Below, in pieces: positions 21,396-34,365 of a DNA stretch of 64,000 bases. This stretch comes from Apodemus sylvaticus (Eukaryota > Chordata > Mammalia > Rodentia > Muridae): the NCBI RefSeq assembly GCF_947179515.1, contig NC_067473.1, positions 86,442,350 to 86,506,349 on the forward strand. The letters are read 5' to 3'. The translations under genes were made by a program, and so were the position numbers. The number at the start of each line of letters is the position of its first letter. Position 1 is the first letter of the stretch. The notes beneath the pieces are model-generated. The model saw nothing but the letters and a program-made list of their open reading frames with translations. It was not told the DNA's origin and searched no databases.

Positions 21396-21692
21396 TTCAG
21401 AAACATGAAATTCTTGCCATACAGATCTTTTACTTGCTTAGATAGAGTCACACCAAGGTATGTAATATTTGTGACTATTGTGAAGGGTGTCGTTTCCCTG
21501 ATATCTTTCTCAGCCGGTTTATTCTTTGAGTAGAGGAAGGCTATTAATTTATTTGAGTTAATTTTATATCCAGCCACTTTGCTGAAATGGGCTATCAGGT
21601 TTAGGAGTTCTCTGGTGGAATTTTTTGGGGTCACTTAAGTATACTATCATATCAACTGATAGAGGTTTTTTTTTTTTTTTTTACTTTTCCTT
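21396..21692 (-). mobile_element. Antisense L1, RT-domain part
   Basis: The minus strand encodes an ORF2 RT C-terminal stretch (LINSNK..AFLYSKN, TYLGVTLSKQVKDLY). It is interrupted at 21693-22013 by a small nested L1 and resumes afterwards. A T18 run lies at 21665-21682. Confidence 0.85.
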
Positions 21693-21705
21693 TCCAATTG
21701 ATGTT

Positions 21706-22000
21706 TTTTTTTTAACTTTCAGACTTTTTTATTTATATTTTTATTTTCTATATTCTTTGTTTACATTCGAAATGATTTCCCCTTTCCCAGATCCCCTCTC
21801 CCCATATGTCCCATGAACCTTCTTCTCTCCACCCATTTTCCAATCACCTCCCTCCTTTTTCTCTGTCCTGATACTCCCCTCCAATGCTAGATCAATCCTT
21901 TCAAGGATCAGGACCCTCTCCATACTTCTTCATGGGAGTCATTTGTTATGCTATTTGTGCCTTTGGTAGGTAACCCAATCACAAAAGAATACACATGGAA
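21706..22000 (-). mobile_element. Small nested L1 3' end with micro-inversion
   Basis: An L1 3' UTR in antisense (about 21706-21965), then about 30 bases in sense (taacccaatcacaaaagaa..., 21971-21998) that in L1 lie just upstream. Target duplication TCCAATTGATGTT at 21693-21705 and TCCAATTGGTGTT at 22001-22013, one mismatch. Confidence 0.8.
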
Positions 22001-22013
22001 TCCAATTGGTGTT

Positions 22014-23214
22014 CTTTTGACCTCCTTTTGCTATGTTTTTGCTCAGGCTAGGACTTGGAGTACTATTTTGAAAAGGTAGGGAGAAAGTGGGCAGTCTTGT
22101 CTAGTTCCTGATTTTAGTGGAATTGCTTCAATTTTCTCTACATTTAGTTTGATATTGGCTGCTGGTTTGCTGTATATTGCTTTTACTATGATTAGTTATG
22201 GGGCTTGAACTCCTGATCTTTCCAAGACTTTTAACATGAAGGAGTGTTAGATTTTTTTTCAAATGCTTTCTAAGCATTTAATGATATGATAATGTGTTTT
22301 TTGTTTGAGTGTGTTTATGTAGTAGATTACATTGATGGATTTCCATTTATTAAGCCATCCCTGTGTCCCTGGGATGAAGCCTACTTGATCAGCACGGATG
22401 ATCTATTTCATATTTTCTTGGATTCAGTTGGCAGGAATTTTATTGATTATTTTTGCATCTATATTCATATGGGAATTTAGTCTGAAGTTCTTTTTCTTTG
22501 TTGCATCTTTGTGTTATTTAGGAATCAGAGTAATTGTGGCTTCATAGAGAAATTTAGGTAGTTTTCCTTCTGTGTCTATTTTGTCAAATAGTTTAAACAA
22601 TATTGGTATTACATCTTCTTTGAAGGTCTGAAAGAACTCTGCATTAAACCCACCTGGTCCTGGGCTTTTTGGGGTTAGAAGACTATTAAGGACTACTACT
22701 ATTTCTTTAGGGGTTATGGGACTGTTTAGATTGTTCATCTGATCTTGATTTAATTTTGGTACCGGATATCTGTCTAGAAAATTGTCCATTTTATTTAGGC
22801 TTTCCAGTTTTGTTGTGTATATGCTTTTGTAGTAGTATCTGATGACATTTGGATTTCCTCAGTTTATATTGTTAGAGTTCCCTTTTCATTTCTGATTTTG
22901 TTGATTTGGATACTGTCTCTATGTCCTCTGGTTAGTTTGGCTCAATATTTATCTACCTTTTCAGTTTTTTTCCCAAAGAACCAGCTCCTGAATTTTGGTT
23001 CATCATTTGTATATTTCTTTTTGTTTCTAATTGATTGATTTTAACCCTGAGTTTGATTATTTTCTACAGTCCACTCCTGTTGGGTGTATTTACTTCTTTT
23101 GGTTCTGGAGCCTTCAGATGTGCTGTCAAGATGAATTATATGCTCTTTCCTGTTCCTTTTGGAAGGCACTCATAGATATGAATTTTACTCCTAGCATGTT
23201 GTTCATTCATTAGC
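22014..23214 (-). mobile_element. Antisense L1, ORF2 RT core to central part
   Basis: Continues the L1 from 21692. The minus strand carries ORF2 from the RT core back toward the endonuclease-RT linker, with many stops; the longest clean piece (22514-22789) holds LDRYPVPKLNQDQ and a SPGPGGFNAEFFQ motif. It ends at about 23214 without a recognisable 5' end. Confidence 0.85.
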
Positions 23215-23570
23215 TTAGGAAGAATATGAAGATTGAGAGAATTACAAGCAGAGCTATTCTACATAAAATCATGAAGTCCTCGGGACACCTAATCCTCTGG
23301 AAACTGACAGTCTGGGGCATGACCATGTTAGTTGTGCTACTGGATAGACCACAGTCCATGAGATCTAAAGCAGTTTGGTCTTCTGTCAAATGGGCCTCTA
23401 CAAGGACACAGAGAATACTTTATACACTTGATGGGAGATTCTCATGTTTACATGTATGACCTGGATTTATTTCAAATCATGGTATAACAGCTTAATAAAA
23501 CACAACTAAATGAATGGGTAATTAAATTATATATAAACATAAGTATATAGAAATGCATAAAATTAAAATG

Positions 23571-23601
<31 letters not shown>

Positions 23602-25439
23602 GCATGTTACAACTAATTTTGAAATAAAGTTATATTAAAACTTCATGTCAGAATTGTTTCACAAACTGTGCTTGGAAAACTGTTTAGAAAAAATGAAATA
23701 CAAAAAAAAAAAAACCCAATAGGGTTAGAAAGAAATGACATATAATTATATGCATATAAAAATTCTGAGGAGGAGAATATAGAGATAAGTATGTTTTAAA
23801 AGACATATGCAGGCTGAAGAAAGGGAACATACACAGTCATACAAATATCTACTTTAAATATGAGAATATAAAGTCTCCAAAGAAAGATGAGAGTTATAGA
23901 GATTAAAAAAGAAAATATTCTATATATTAAAAATGGAAAACACTATAAAAGAAGCCATTAAGACAATACCTAGTTTTGCTTTTACTGTCAAAATATAATA
24001 ATTACATGTTCAGTCAGTAATGGATAGAAATTTATAAGTCCACTTTAATGGAAATCAGAATACAACAGACCTAGAAGAAGAGAAGTCTGAAATATTAAAT
24101 GCTAGAATGAAAGCCATAGGAAAAAAGTAGTGGTCTCTCTAAGTCAAAATAAAGAATATTCAAAATCCTAATGTGGAACCACAATGACAGCAAACCATAT
24201 AATTCCAGGTTAAAAATTATCCAACAAGGTTTGAGAAATTATGATGGCAAGCCATCAAGATACAATAAACTGAGTTAAAAATACATATTCTGTATACCTT
24301 AGAGTAGCTTCAAACAGCAGAGTGTATGTTTGTTTCCATATTCCCATCTAATTTATAAAAGGAACATAGATGCCTTACTTGTTTGAACACAGAGCAAAGA
24401 ATCATCATTAGCTGATTTGGTATACCACACATTTCATACATATATTAATGCAGAAAAGTATGAACATTTACATGTTTTCAGATAACAATGAACTTAAAGA
24501 GATTCTGACAAGATTCACCCTTGGGAATACTAAAAGAATACTGAGATGCTGATACATATTTATTCTAACTCACCTAACCTCAGACTCCTGCATTAGCTGT
24601 TTCATCAAAATTTGAATCTAATACAGCTCCAAAGGTGCTGACACTAGTGGGTCCACCTTAGCATACTGCTCCAATCAGAACTTGTTTTAGTCTCTATACT
24701 TTTTTCACAACACAGATAACAAATATGACAAACAACTTTTTAAAACTTGCCAACCACCCTATATTCTTGGCGCCCCCCAACAGAAAATTATACTCAGGCC
24801 CACATACTCACACACACTACTGACAACAGGAAGCAATTTCCAGGGAATGAGGCTCCATTTCCAGAATGCATAGTGTCATTTCTTCATGCAACTGGACAAA
24901 GTAAAATATGCATGTTCTCTATTTAAAAAAATAAGGAACTTACTTTGTTTTGTTAAGAGTTTAAATGTGAATGTATTTTCATTTTTCATTTTTTATGGTT
25001 GCATTAGCTTTCTAGGTAATAATCTACTTTTTAATTATATTGCTTAATAGGGTTATTTATTGTTGATTACAGTTTGAATACCTTTTTAAAACATAGATAA
25101 TTATATTAAAGCCATATTCACCATCAATGGAGCACTGAAAATCTTCTCTGTTGAGTTCTGATGGTTAATTTTAGATGCCAGATTCACTAGTTAACAAGGT
25201 GTGCAGACAGCTAGTAAAAATGCAGTGCAGAGCTCTTCATCCTGGGACAGATATAGCATCCCCCAGCCCTTTCACTTCTCCCTCCCCAGACTTACTTCTT
25301 ATTCTTCTGCACTACATCATCCTTATTCCCTAGAGATTCTGACTCTTGGTCCCAATTAGTTCTTTCCTGTTTAATTACTGAAACTTCCCTATTTCTTTAT
25401 GTCAACAACTGATATGAACACACAGTACCCAGAGAAACC
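23215..25439. other. Unassigned AT-rich DNA
   Basis: No gene recognised. A 77-codon plus-strand frame at 23226-23459 has no domain. A TA microsatellite lies at 23571-23603 and an A run at 23702-23713. The region at about 25155-25230 faintly resembles the terminal part of an old DNA transposon. Confidence 0.4.
23571..23603. repeat. (TA)n microsatellite
   Basis: Alternating T and A with one ACA interruption. Confidence 0.9.
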
Positions 25440-25911
25440 TCTGCTCCCAGGCACTCTAACACATCCAGTATCATAGGATCAGCGTTGAGAACTTAACATC
25501 TGTGCCAACACAACAGGGAGTAATTGGGACCAGTGAAACAGAGAGACACAGGTACCCCTGGTGACCAGTGAGATGGGTACCTTATAGTCTGGGATGGTTT
25601 ATCTTGGACACTAATGCCCCAGTCAGCCTTACAACACACAGAGGATCCTCCACTCCCAAGAGCTCTAACTCAACCAGGATAAAGGGATCACAGGATCCCA
25701 CTGGCTTGGTCACAATAAGATCCCAGTGCCCCAAAGGCAGATTAAATTCCAGGAGCTCTGACACACCAAGGATATCAGGATCACAGGATCTTGGAATCAA
25801 AGGACCACCAAGAGAGCTGAACACTGAGCAGTTCTGAAACCACCAAGACCACAGGAAGGACAGGCTACAGTCACATATAACAAGAGCAGATAGCACTAGA
25901 GATAATAGGCG
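25440..25911 (+). promoter_or_regulatory. L1 copy B 5' UTR
   Basis: GC-richer than its surroundings, with repeated 'gctctaac/gctctgac' and 'ggatcacaggatc' words typical of a rodent L1 leader. No clear monomer array; the left edge is approximate. Confidence 0.65.
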
Positions 25912-26990
25912 AGCATAAGAACATAAGCAACAGAAACCAAGGTAGCATGGCATCATCAGAACCCAGTTCTCCCACCATAGCAAGTTTTGGATACACCATC
26001 ACACCTGAAAAGCAAGACTTAGATCTAAAATCACTCTTCTTGATGTTGATAGAGTACTTTAAGAAGGACATAAATAACTCCCTTAAAGAAATTCAGGAAA
26101 ACTCTGGTAAACAGAAGGCCTTGAAGATGAAACACCAAAATCCCTTACAGAATTACAAGAAAACACAATCAAACAGGAGAAGAAAATGAACAAAACCATC
26201 CAAGATCAAAAAACAGAAATTGAAACAATAAAGAAATCACAATGGGAGACAACCCTGGGTTTAGAAAACCTAGCAGTGAGATCAGGAGCCATAGATGCAA
26301 GCATCAACTACAGAATACAAAGATAAGAGAGAGACTCTCAGGTGCTGAAGATGCTAAGGAAAATAATTACAGGACAGTAAAAGAAAATGCAAAATGCAAA
26401 AAGCTCCATGATTTTTGCCAAAACATCCAGGATATCTATATAATGAGAAGACCAAACCTAAGGACAATAGGTATAGGAGAGAGAAAACATTCCCAATTTA
26501 AAGAGCCAGTAAATATCTTCAACAAAATTATAGAAGAACACTTCCCTAACCTAAGGAAAGGGATGCACATGAACATTCACAAAGCCTACAGAACTCCAAA
26601 TAGACTGGACCAGAACAGAAATTCCATTTGTCCCATAATACTCAAAATAGCAAATGTACTAAACAAAGAATATTAAAAGCAGTATGGGAAAAAGGTCAAG
26701 TAACATATAAAGGCAGACCTATCAGAATTACAGAAGACTTCTCACCAGAAACTATGAAAGCTAGAAGATCTTGGGCAGATGTCATACAGCCCCTAAGGGA
26801 ACATAAATGCCAGCCTAGGCTTCTATGCCCAGCAAAATTCTCAATTAACATAGACAGAGAAAATAAGATATTCTACGACAAAACCAAATTTATACAATAT
26901 CTTTCTTCAGACATAGCTCTACAAAGGATATTAGATGGAAAATACCAACCCAAGAAGAAAAATTACACCCTACAAAAAGCAAGAAGGTAA
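25912..26990 (+). pseudogene. L1 copy B ORF1, broken
   Basis: The usual start codon region is mutated, and the first in-frame ATG is 25947 (MASSEPSSPT). Pieces in different frames give the N-terminus and coiled coil (25947-26189), the RRM (RRPNLRTIGIGE, in 26242-26676) and the C-terminal domain (MKARRSWADVIQ..., to 26990). Several frameshifts separate them. Confidence 0.85.
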
Positions 26991-27052
26991 TCTTTCAACA
27001 AACCCAAAAGAAGATAGCCACACAAACATAATTTCTACTTTAAAAACAAAAA

Positions 27053-30000
27053 TAGCAGGAAGTAACAATCACTATTTCTTAATATCTCTTAACAAAAAAT
27101 AGACTTAGTTCCCCAATACAAAGACATGAATTAACAGACTGGATATATAAATAGGAATCAATATTTTCTGCATGCAGGAAACACACCTCAGTGACAAAGA
27201 CACATACCACCTCAGAGTAAAAGGTTTTGGATTTTCGAGGTGGGGGTGGGGGACAAGGAAAAGGCACAACATTTGAAATGTAAATAAAGAATATATCTAT
27301 TAAAAAAAAGATTGGTAAACACTTTTCCACGTAAGTTGTCCCCCAAACAAGCTGGATTAGCCATTTAAATATTGAATAAAATCAAGTTTTAACCAAAAGT
27401 TGTCAAAAAAGACAAGGAAGGACACTTCATACTGTAAAAGGAAAAATCTACCAGGATAAACTCTCAATTCTAAACATCTATGCCCCAAATGTGAGAGCAC
27501 ACACATTCGTAAAGGAAACATTACTAAAACTCAAGCAAAGATCACATCTTATACAATAATAGTGGGAGATTGATTTCAACACCCTACAGTCAGCAGTGGA
27601 CAGATCAAGAAAACAGAAACTAAACAGACACCTAGTAGATCACACAGAAGTAATGAAACAAATGGCTCTAATAGACATTTATTGAACATTTCATCTTAAA
27701 GCAGAAGAATATACATTCTTCTCAGTGCCTCATAGTACTTTTTCTAAAATTGACCATATAATTAGTCATAAAACAGTCCTCAACAGATACAAGAAAATGG
27801 AAATAATACAGTGCACCCCATCAGATCACCATGGAGTAAGGATTAAATTCCAACAAAAACAATGGTAAATGCCCATACATATGGAAGTTGAAAAACTCTC
27901 TACTCAATGATAACTGGGTCAAGGAAAAAATAAAGACATTAAAGGATTTTTAAAAATGAAAATGAAGGCACAGCATAACAAAACTTATGGTACACAATGC
28001 AAGCAGTGGTAAGAGGAAATCTCATAGACATAAGTATAAGTGCCTCCAAAAAGAAACTTGAGAGAGCTTACACTAGCCAATTGACAGCATACCTGAAAGC
28101 TGCACAAAAAAAAAAAAAAAAAAAAAAAAAAAAGATGCAAATACACCTAATAGGATTAGATGCTAGGGAATAATTATACTCAGGGCTGAAAACATCCAAA
28201 TTGAGACAAAAAGAACTATACAAAGTATCATCAAAACCAGGAGCTTGTTCTTTGAGAACATCAACAAGATTGATAAACATTTAGACAGACTAACCGGAGG
28301 GCACAGGGACAGTACCCAAAATAATAAAATCAGAATTGAAAAGGGAGACACTACAACAGAAAATGTGGAAATTAAAAAAAATCATGAAATTCTACTACAA
28401 AGGCTTATACTCAACAAAATTGGAAAATCTAGATGAAATGTATAATATTCTAGATACATGCCTGGAGTCATAGTAAAAACAGGATCAAATAAGCCATCTT
28501 AACAGTCCCATAACTCCTGAAGAAATAGAAGCAGACATTAATAGTCTCCCAACCCCCCCCCCCCAAAAAAAAATGCCGAGGACCAGAGGGGTTAAGTGGG
28601 GAATTCTATCAGACTTTCAAAGAAGATAAAATACCAGTACTCCAGACTATTCCACAAAATAGAAACAGAAAGGACACTACTCAATTCTTTTTATGAAGCC
28701 CAATTACACTTATACTGAAACCTAACAAAGACCAAACAAAAAAGAGAACCTCAGACCAATTTCCCCTATGAACATTGATGAAAAATAACCTGAATAAAAT
28801 TCTTGCTAACCAAGTTCAAGAACAGATGAAAAAGATCATTCAACACGATCAAGTTGGATTCATCCCAGGGACGCAGGAATGGTTCAATATATGGAAATCC
28901 ATCAATATAATCTACTATATAAACAAACTCAAAGAAAAGAATCACATTATCATTTTATTAAATGCTGAGAAAGCATTTGACAATATTCACCATCCTTTCA
29001 TGTTAAAAATCTTGGAAAAAACAGGAATTCAAGGTCCTTACCTAAATATAATAAAAGCAATATACAGTAAACCAGTAGCCAACATCAAACTAAATGGAGA
29101 GTAATATGAAGCAGTCCCACTGATATCAGAGACTAGACAAGGAATCCCACTCTCTCCCTACCTGTTCAATATACCATTCAAAGTCCTAGCTAGAGAAAAA
29201 AGGCAATAAAAGGAGGTCAAAGTAATACAAATTGGAAATGAAGAAGTCAAAGCATCACTATTTGCAGATTATATGATCATATACATATGTGATCCCAAAA
29301 AATCCACCAGAGAACTAACTCCTAAAGCTCATAAACATCTTCAGCAATGTGGCTGGATATAAAATTAACTCAAGCACATCAGTAGCCTTTTTCTACTCAA
29401 AGGATAAACAGGCCACGAAAGAAATTAGGGAAATGACACACATCACAATAATCACTGATAATGTTATATACCTTAATGTAATTCTAACCAAGCAACTGAA
29501 AGATCAATGTGACAAGAATTTCAAGTCTCTGAAGAAACAAATTGAAGATTTCAGAAGTTGAAAAGATCTCCCATTCTGATGGGTTGGCAGGACTGACATA
29601 GTAAAAATGGTGATCTTGATGAAAGAAATCTAAAGATTCAATGTGATCTCCACTAACATTCCAAGTCAAGGCTTCATAGAGTTAGAAAAAGCAATTCACA
29701 AATTCATTTGGAATAACAAAAAACACAGGATAGCAAAACCCATTCACAAGAATAAAAAAAAAAAAATGCTTCATGGGGAGAATGACTGTTCCTGACTTCA
29801 AGCTGTTTACAACTGTATGGTCTTGGATCAGAGACAGGGAGGAAGATTAATGGAACAGAATTGAAGACCCAAAAGTACACCCACATACCTAACTCACCTG
29901 ATCTTTGAAAAGGGAGTTAATACCATCCAGTAGAATAAGACAGCATTTTAAACAGCTGCTTCAACTGGAGGTCATCATGTAGAAACTTGCAAATCAACCC

Positions 30001-30960
30001 ATTCTTATCTCCATGGACAAAGCTCAAGTGGATCAAGGACCTCCACATAAAACCAGATACACTGAAATATATAGAGGAGAAAGTAGGAAAGATCCTCAAA
30101 CACAGGGGCATAGGGGAGATTTTACTGAACAGACCACAAATGGCTTATGCTCTAAGAACAAAAATTGGCTAATGGGACCTCATAAAACTGGAAAACTTCT
30201 GTAAGGAAAGGACACTGTCAATCGGACAAAATGGCAATGAAGAGATTGGAAGAATATCTTTTTCAATCCTATATCTGATAGAGGACTAATATCCAATATA
30301 TACAAAGAACTCTAGAAGTTAGACTCCAGAGAGTCAAAAAACATTTTTAAAATGGGGTACAGAGCTAAACAGAGAATCTTCAACTGAGGAAACTCAAATG
30401 GCTGTGAAGCACATAAAGAAATGTTCAGCATCGTTAGTTATCAGGGAAATGCAAATCAAAACTACCCTGAAATTCTGCCTCACACCACTCAGAATGCCTA
30501 AGATGAAAAACTCAGGGGACAGCAGATGCTGTCCAGGATGTTGAGAAAGAAGAACACTCTTCCAATGTTGGTGGTATTTCAAGCTGATACAATCACTCTG
30601 GAAATCAGTTTGTAGGTTCCCCAGAAAATTAGACATAGTACAACCTGAGGACCCAGCTATACCACTCCTGAGCATACACCCAGAAGATTCTCCAACATGT
30701 AATAAGGACATATGCTCCACTATGTTCATAGCTGCCTTTTGTGTATTTATAATACCCAAAAGCTGGAAAAAATGTAGATGTCATTCAACAGAGAAATAGA
30801 TACAGAAAATGTGGTATATTTACACAATGGAGTACTAATCAGCTTTTAAAAACAATGTCTTAATGAAATTCTTAGGCAAATATATGGAAGTAGAAAATGC
30901 CATCCTGAGTGAGGTAACCCAATCATAAAATAACATGCATGGTATGCAGTCACTTAATAG
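27053..30960 (+). pseudogene. L1 copy B ORF2, heavily decayed
   Basis: Endonuclease, RT and C-terminal parts are recognisable in order but interrupted by dozens of stops and frameshifts. The RT clean piece 28775-29104 holds QVGFIPGTQEWFN and AEKAFDNI. The catalytic FADD has become FADY (29261-29272), removing one metal-binding Asp. An A28 run is at 28106-28133, and an 80-bp L1 3'-end fragment sits inside the endonuclease at about 27231-27311. Confidence 0.85.
27231..27311 (+). mobile_element. Tiny L1 3'-end insertion in L1 copy B
   Basis: G-rich tract, then 'catttgaaatgtaaataaag' and an A-rich end: the last 80 bases of an L1 3' UTR in sense orientation, between endonuclease codons that are otherwise contiguous in L1. 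A clean target duplication is not visible. Confidence 0.7.
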
Positions 30961-31698
30961 AGTATATTATCCCAAAACATCAGCATAAACAAGATATAAC
31001 TCACAAACCACAAGCTCATGAAGAAGGAATACCAAAGTGTGGGTGCTTCAGTTTTTTTGAGAAAGGCAACAAAATACTCACAGGATCAATTAAGGAGACA
31101 AAGTATGCTGCAGAGACTGAAGGAAAGGCCATGCAGAGACTGTTCTATCTAGATTCATCCTATAAACCATCACCAAACCCTGAAACTAATATACATGTCA
31201 AGAAGTGTTTGCCAAAAGGTTCCTGTTATGGCTGTCTCCTGAGAGGCCCTGCCAGAACCTTACACATATAGAGGCAGATGCTAGCAAAATTGAACTGAGT
31301 TTGTGGTCCCCAGTGGGGGAGTTGAAAGGAGGACCGGAGGAGCTGAAGGGGTTTGCAATCCATGGGAAGACCTATGATGCTGTCCAACCTACCCACACAG
31401 GGCTCCCAGGTAGTAAGCCATTAACCAAGGGGTACATATGGTTCCAGTGGCAATTGTGGCAGAGGCATGCCTTGTAAGGCATCAGTGGGAGGAGAGGTCC
31501 TTGGTCCTATAATGGCTTGATAGATGCCCCAGTGTGGGGAAATTGGGGAGGGGGTAGGTGGGAGTGGGTGGGTAGGAGGGGCATCTCGGAGGAAGGAGGA
31601 AGGAGGATGGGTTGGGGTTGTTCTGGGAGAGATGGAAACTGGAAAAAACGTATAACATTTGAAATGTAAATGAAGAATATATTCAATAAATAAAAAAG

Positions 31699-32342
31699 GT
31701 CATCTGCATATGAAAAGGTTGTTACTTCTTCTGGTGTGTGAAATTAATCTAAAGCCCATCTCAATATATTATGTGCTATAATTGGGCTGTTTTTATATCC
31801 TTGTGGAAGTCTAGTAAAATGATAATGTTTTCCTTCCCAGGAGAACGTAGTGATTTTTCTTGACTTGGGATGTAAGGGAATGCCAAAGAACATGTACCTT
31901 ATGTCTATTGGGGCTATCTATTTGGGTGCCACCTGCCTGATCCTCAGGAATATATCTTCTATGTATAGCAATTACCCAGGCATCTGTTCTGATAATTTGT
32001 TTTATGTTTCTGTAGAACACTGTGAATCTCCATTTGCCATTCTGTTTCTTTAATGTCCAAATGGGGCTGCTGTAGTTTAAGCTTTATGTGGGTTCTATAA
32101 TACCTTCTGTTAATAAGGTTTGTATGATGTCTTTCACTTCCTCCTTTCCACCTCTTAAGGGGTATTGTGGTGTGAAAGAGGGTGGTATTTTGGGAAGTTC
32201 TACCTGTGGAATTTTGACTGAAGCCAATAGTACCTTTGGTAGTCTTTTGTAATTCAAAAATTTTGGAAATAATTTGTGTATTGTATCCTATAACATTTCC
32301 TGGGGCACAGTACAGAGCAAAATCTAGCTCATAATTTATCAT
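31699..32342 (-). pseudogene. pol: RT N-terminal half of ERV locus A
   Basis: Read on the minus strand in shifting frames: the QYPL-like RT entry region (about 32155), a stretch ending in a TWEG-like segment, an LPQG motif (about 31785) and YADD, the catalytic RT motif, at 31701-31712. It then stops at the L1 tail. Frames at 31959-32342 and 31811-32020 show the two main reading-frame pieces. Class is uncertain; class II or III would fit. Confidence 0.7.
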
Positions 32343-34365
32343 ATACTTGCAAAATTGGACTGGTCACAGGGGTTTTACCTCTGCCTTCAATGCTATATAC
32401 TTCTATGTAGCCTCTAATTTTTGCCTGTTATCAAGATCTGTCCTTCCTCTAGGGTATATACATTAAGTTCACTACCTGTGTCCAACATCCATTCACTACT
32501 TTGGTGGTGCCATTAGGTAGTATAATGGATAGAGTTATTCTGGGTTTTAGAAATTGTATCCCTGAGATAGAAAAATTTCTGTGTTTTTTCCTGAATGACA
32601 GCCTGTTCATACTTCTTACACCTACTCTCAGCCCTTGATTTTTGAATCCTAGTTGTGGGGCCCCTGGCCTCTGGGTCCTGGCACCCTAAAAATGTTCTGT
32701 GAGGAGCTTGCCCAAACAAGCATCTGATGGGAGTCCATGGCTGAGTTGGTTCTGATCTAACTGAGAGGTTGGTATTCTGTCTTCCAAATAGTCTTATATT
32801 TTTAAACTGTCTCCTCACTCCATTATATTTCTTACTCCTTATAGCTAGGGATTCTACCTTCTCTAACTCTCTGTATGATTTTAAGAAGTGTATGGCATTT
32901 GTCACAGTTTGATATCTTTACAATGATCTGGCTAGGGTCACCCTGAGATTTTGTGGAGCACCTTTCAACAGGATTTTCCTAAACTGGGCCAACATTTTAG
33001 TGCTGCCTATGGGGTGGAGACCTGGTTATAGATGATGTAGAGTTCTCCTAATTTTCTTGATAACAGAATTGCTTCCTGTAAACTATTCTATTTTACTTAG
33101 GCCTCAAACTGAGTTGAATCAAGGGAAGGGAACACATGTGTCTAAGCTACACTTATCCAATCAAGCAGTGGGTGCCTATCTTTCTAAGAGCTTCCTAAAA
33201 CATGTTCCAGAGCTTCTAATAAGGTCAGATTCTCTACCACATTCCTAATTTTGTGTATCTCTTGGTCTGATAACATTATTGTATCTGATCCCATCTCCCA
33301 TCGTTTTATTGTATAGGATGCATACTTCATGAACTTCTGGGCATAGTCTTTTCTAAGTTCATTGAGTTACTTTGGGTTATATGTTCTGTTTTACATTATC
33401 ACCTCTATGGGGCTGATACATCTTGAACCCCTTACAGACATCTGAAGCCAGGAGGCAGCCATTGGCCATGACGACAGAACCAGTTCAGTTTTTTAAATTC
33501 ATGACTAGCTTTTTGCCCATTATTCTATCTTTATCTAAATCAACCATAGTCTTCATGAGTATACCAGGTATACTTTTTGAGATATCTTCTCTAAAAGAGA
33601 CTCTGGCTGCTGTGGTGCTGTTAATGGGATGTCAATTTTAACTTCCTTGCATTTAGTATTATTCTTAACTATGTGGTTAGTTTCCTGCCAAGCTATTTCC
33701 ACTGAGTCAAAGTATCCTTCATCTTCTAATTTTATTTTATTCATACACTTAATTCATCTTTTTAGTACACTCATGGTGTTATTTTTCAGGTCATGTGGTA
33801 CAGTGCAATTATTGTTTTCATTCTAAAGTAGCAGGCAATATTATTTCTAAGGTATGTTTTCAATAATTCATTAAACAATTGATCTGCCCTTCTCACTACT
33901 CTTTTTGTCAGCCATTCTCTCTTTAGGCTTGGAAGTCTACTTCTTTGTGCCAATAACCCTCTCTTCCTCCTATGTAGCTCCAGCTGTGTGAGCATTCAGC
34001 CAGCATTGGCTTTGTGTCATATTTTCAACTTCTATGGCTCTTTTTGATCTACTTATATGCATCTATTTAGGTGTCATAGATGTTCAATTTCAAAAGAGAC
34101 CAGTGTCCCCTAAGTAGTGTTTTAGGCTCCCCTCTCAGTGTACTCTGTGCCACTACCCACTCTTTCTCCAAGCCTTATTGACACAGAGTTGGCTTCCAGG
34201 CATCATTTTGACTTCAAAGTCAGAGGTTCTCAGACTAGAAACATATACAAACTCAACTGCCCAGAAAATTACCCAAAATTTAAAGTGTTGCTACAGTGGC
34301 TACTAAACTGCACTCTGGCTGCTTCCCAGTGGTATTCCCACTGCCTACTATGCATGAGTCAGCTA
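32343..34365 (-). pseudogene. gag-protease region of ERV locus A
   Basis: Placed by position between LTR and RT. Minus-strand frames at 32513-32905 (130 codons, basic, Cys-poor) and 33786-33995 have no recognisable matrix, capsid or knuckle motif. Heavily decayed. Confidence 0.45.

Larger units (their letters stand above)
25440..31695 (+). mobile_element. L1 copy B, old, nearly full length
   Basis: 5' UTR, ORF1, ORF2 and a long 3' UTR ending 'gaaatgtaaatgaagaatatattcaataaataaaaaa' (split over 31660-31696), over 6.2 kb. ORF2 is decayed throughout and the 3' UTR is of an older rodent type. The tail abuts the RT motif of ERV locus A at about 31698. Confidence 0.85.
31696..34365 (-). mobile_element. 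ERV locus A, internal part: gag region, protease region, RT start
   Basis: The antisense interior of an ERV whose 5' LTR lies to the right. Reading leftward: a gag-sized stretch (about 34365-32930) with no clear domain, a linker/protease-sized stretch (32905-32350) and the first half of RT. Everything after RT (RNase H, integrase, env, 3' LTR) is absent here; L1 copy B occupies that side. Many frameshifts and stops. Confidence 0.65.

Noticed and set aside
23226..23459. 77-codon plus-strand open frame in unassigned DNA
   Set aside because: No motif; cannot distinguish from chance without a search.
25155..25235. Words resembling an old DNA transposon end
   Set aside because: Short and diverged; no second terminus seen.
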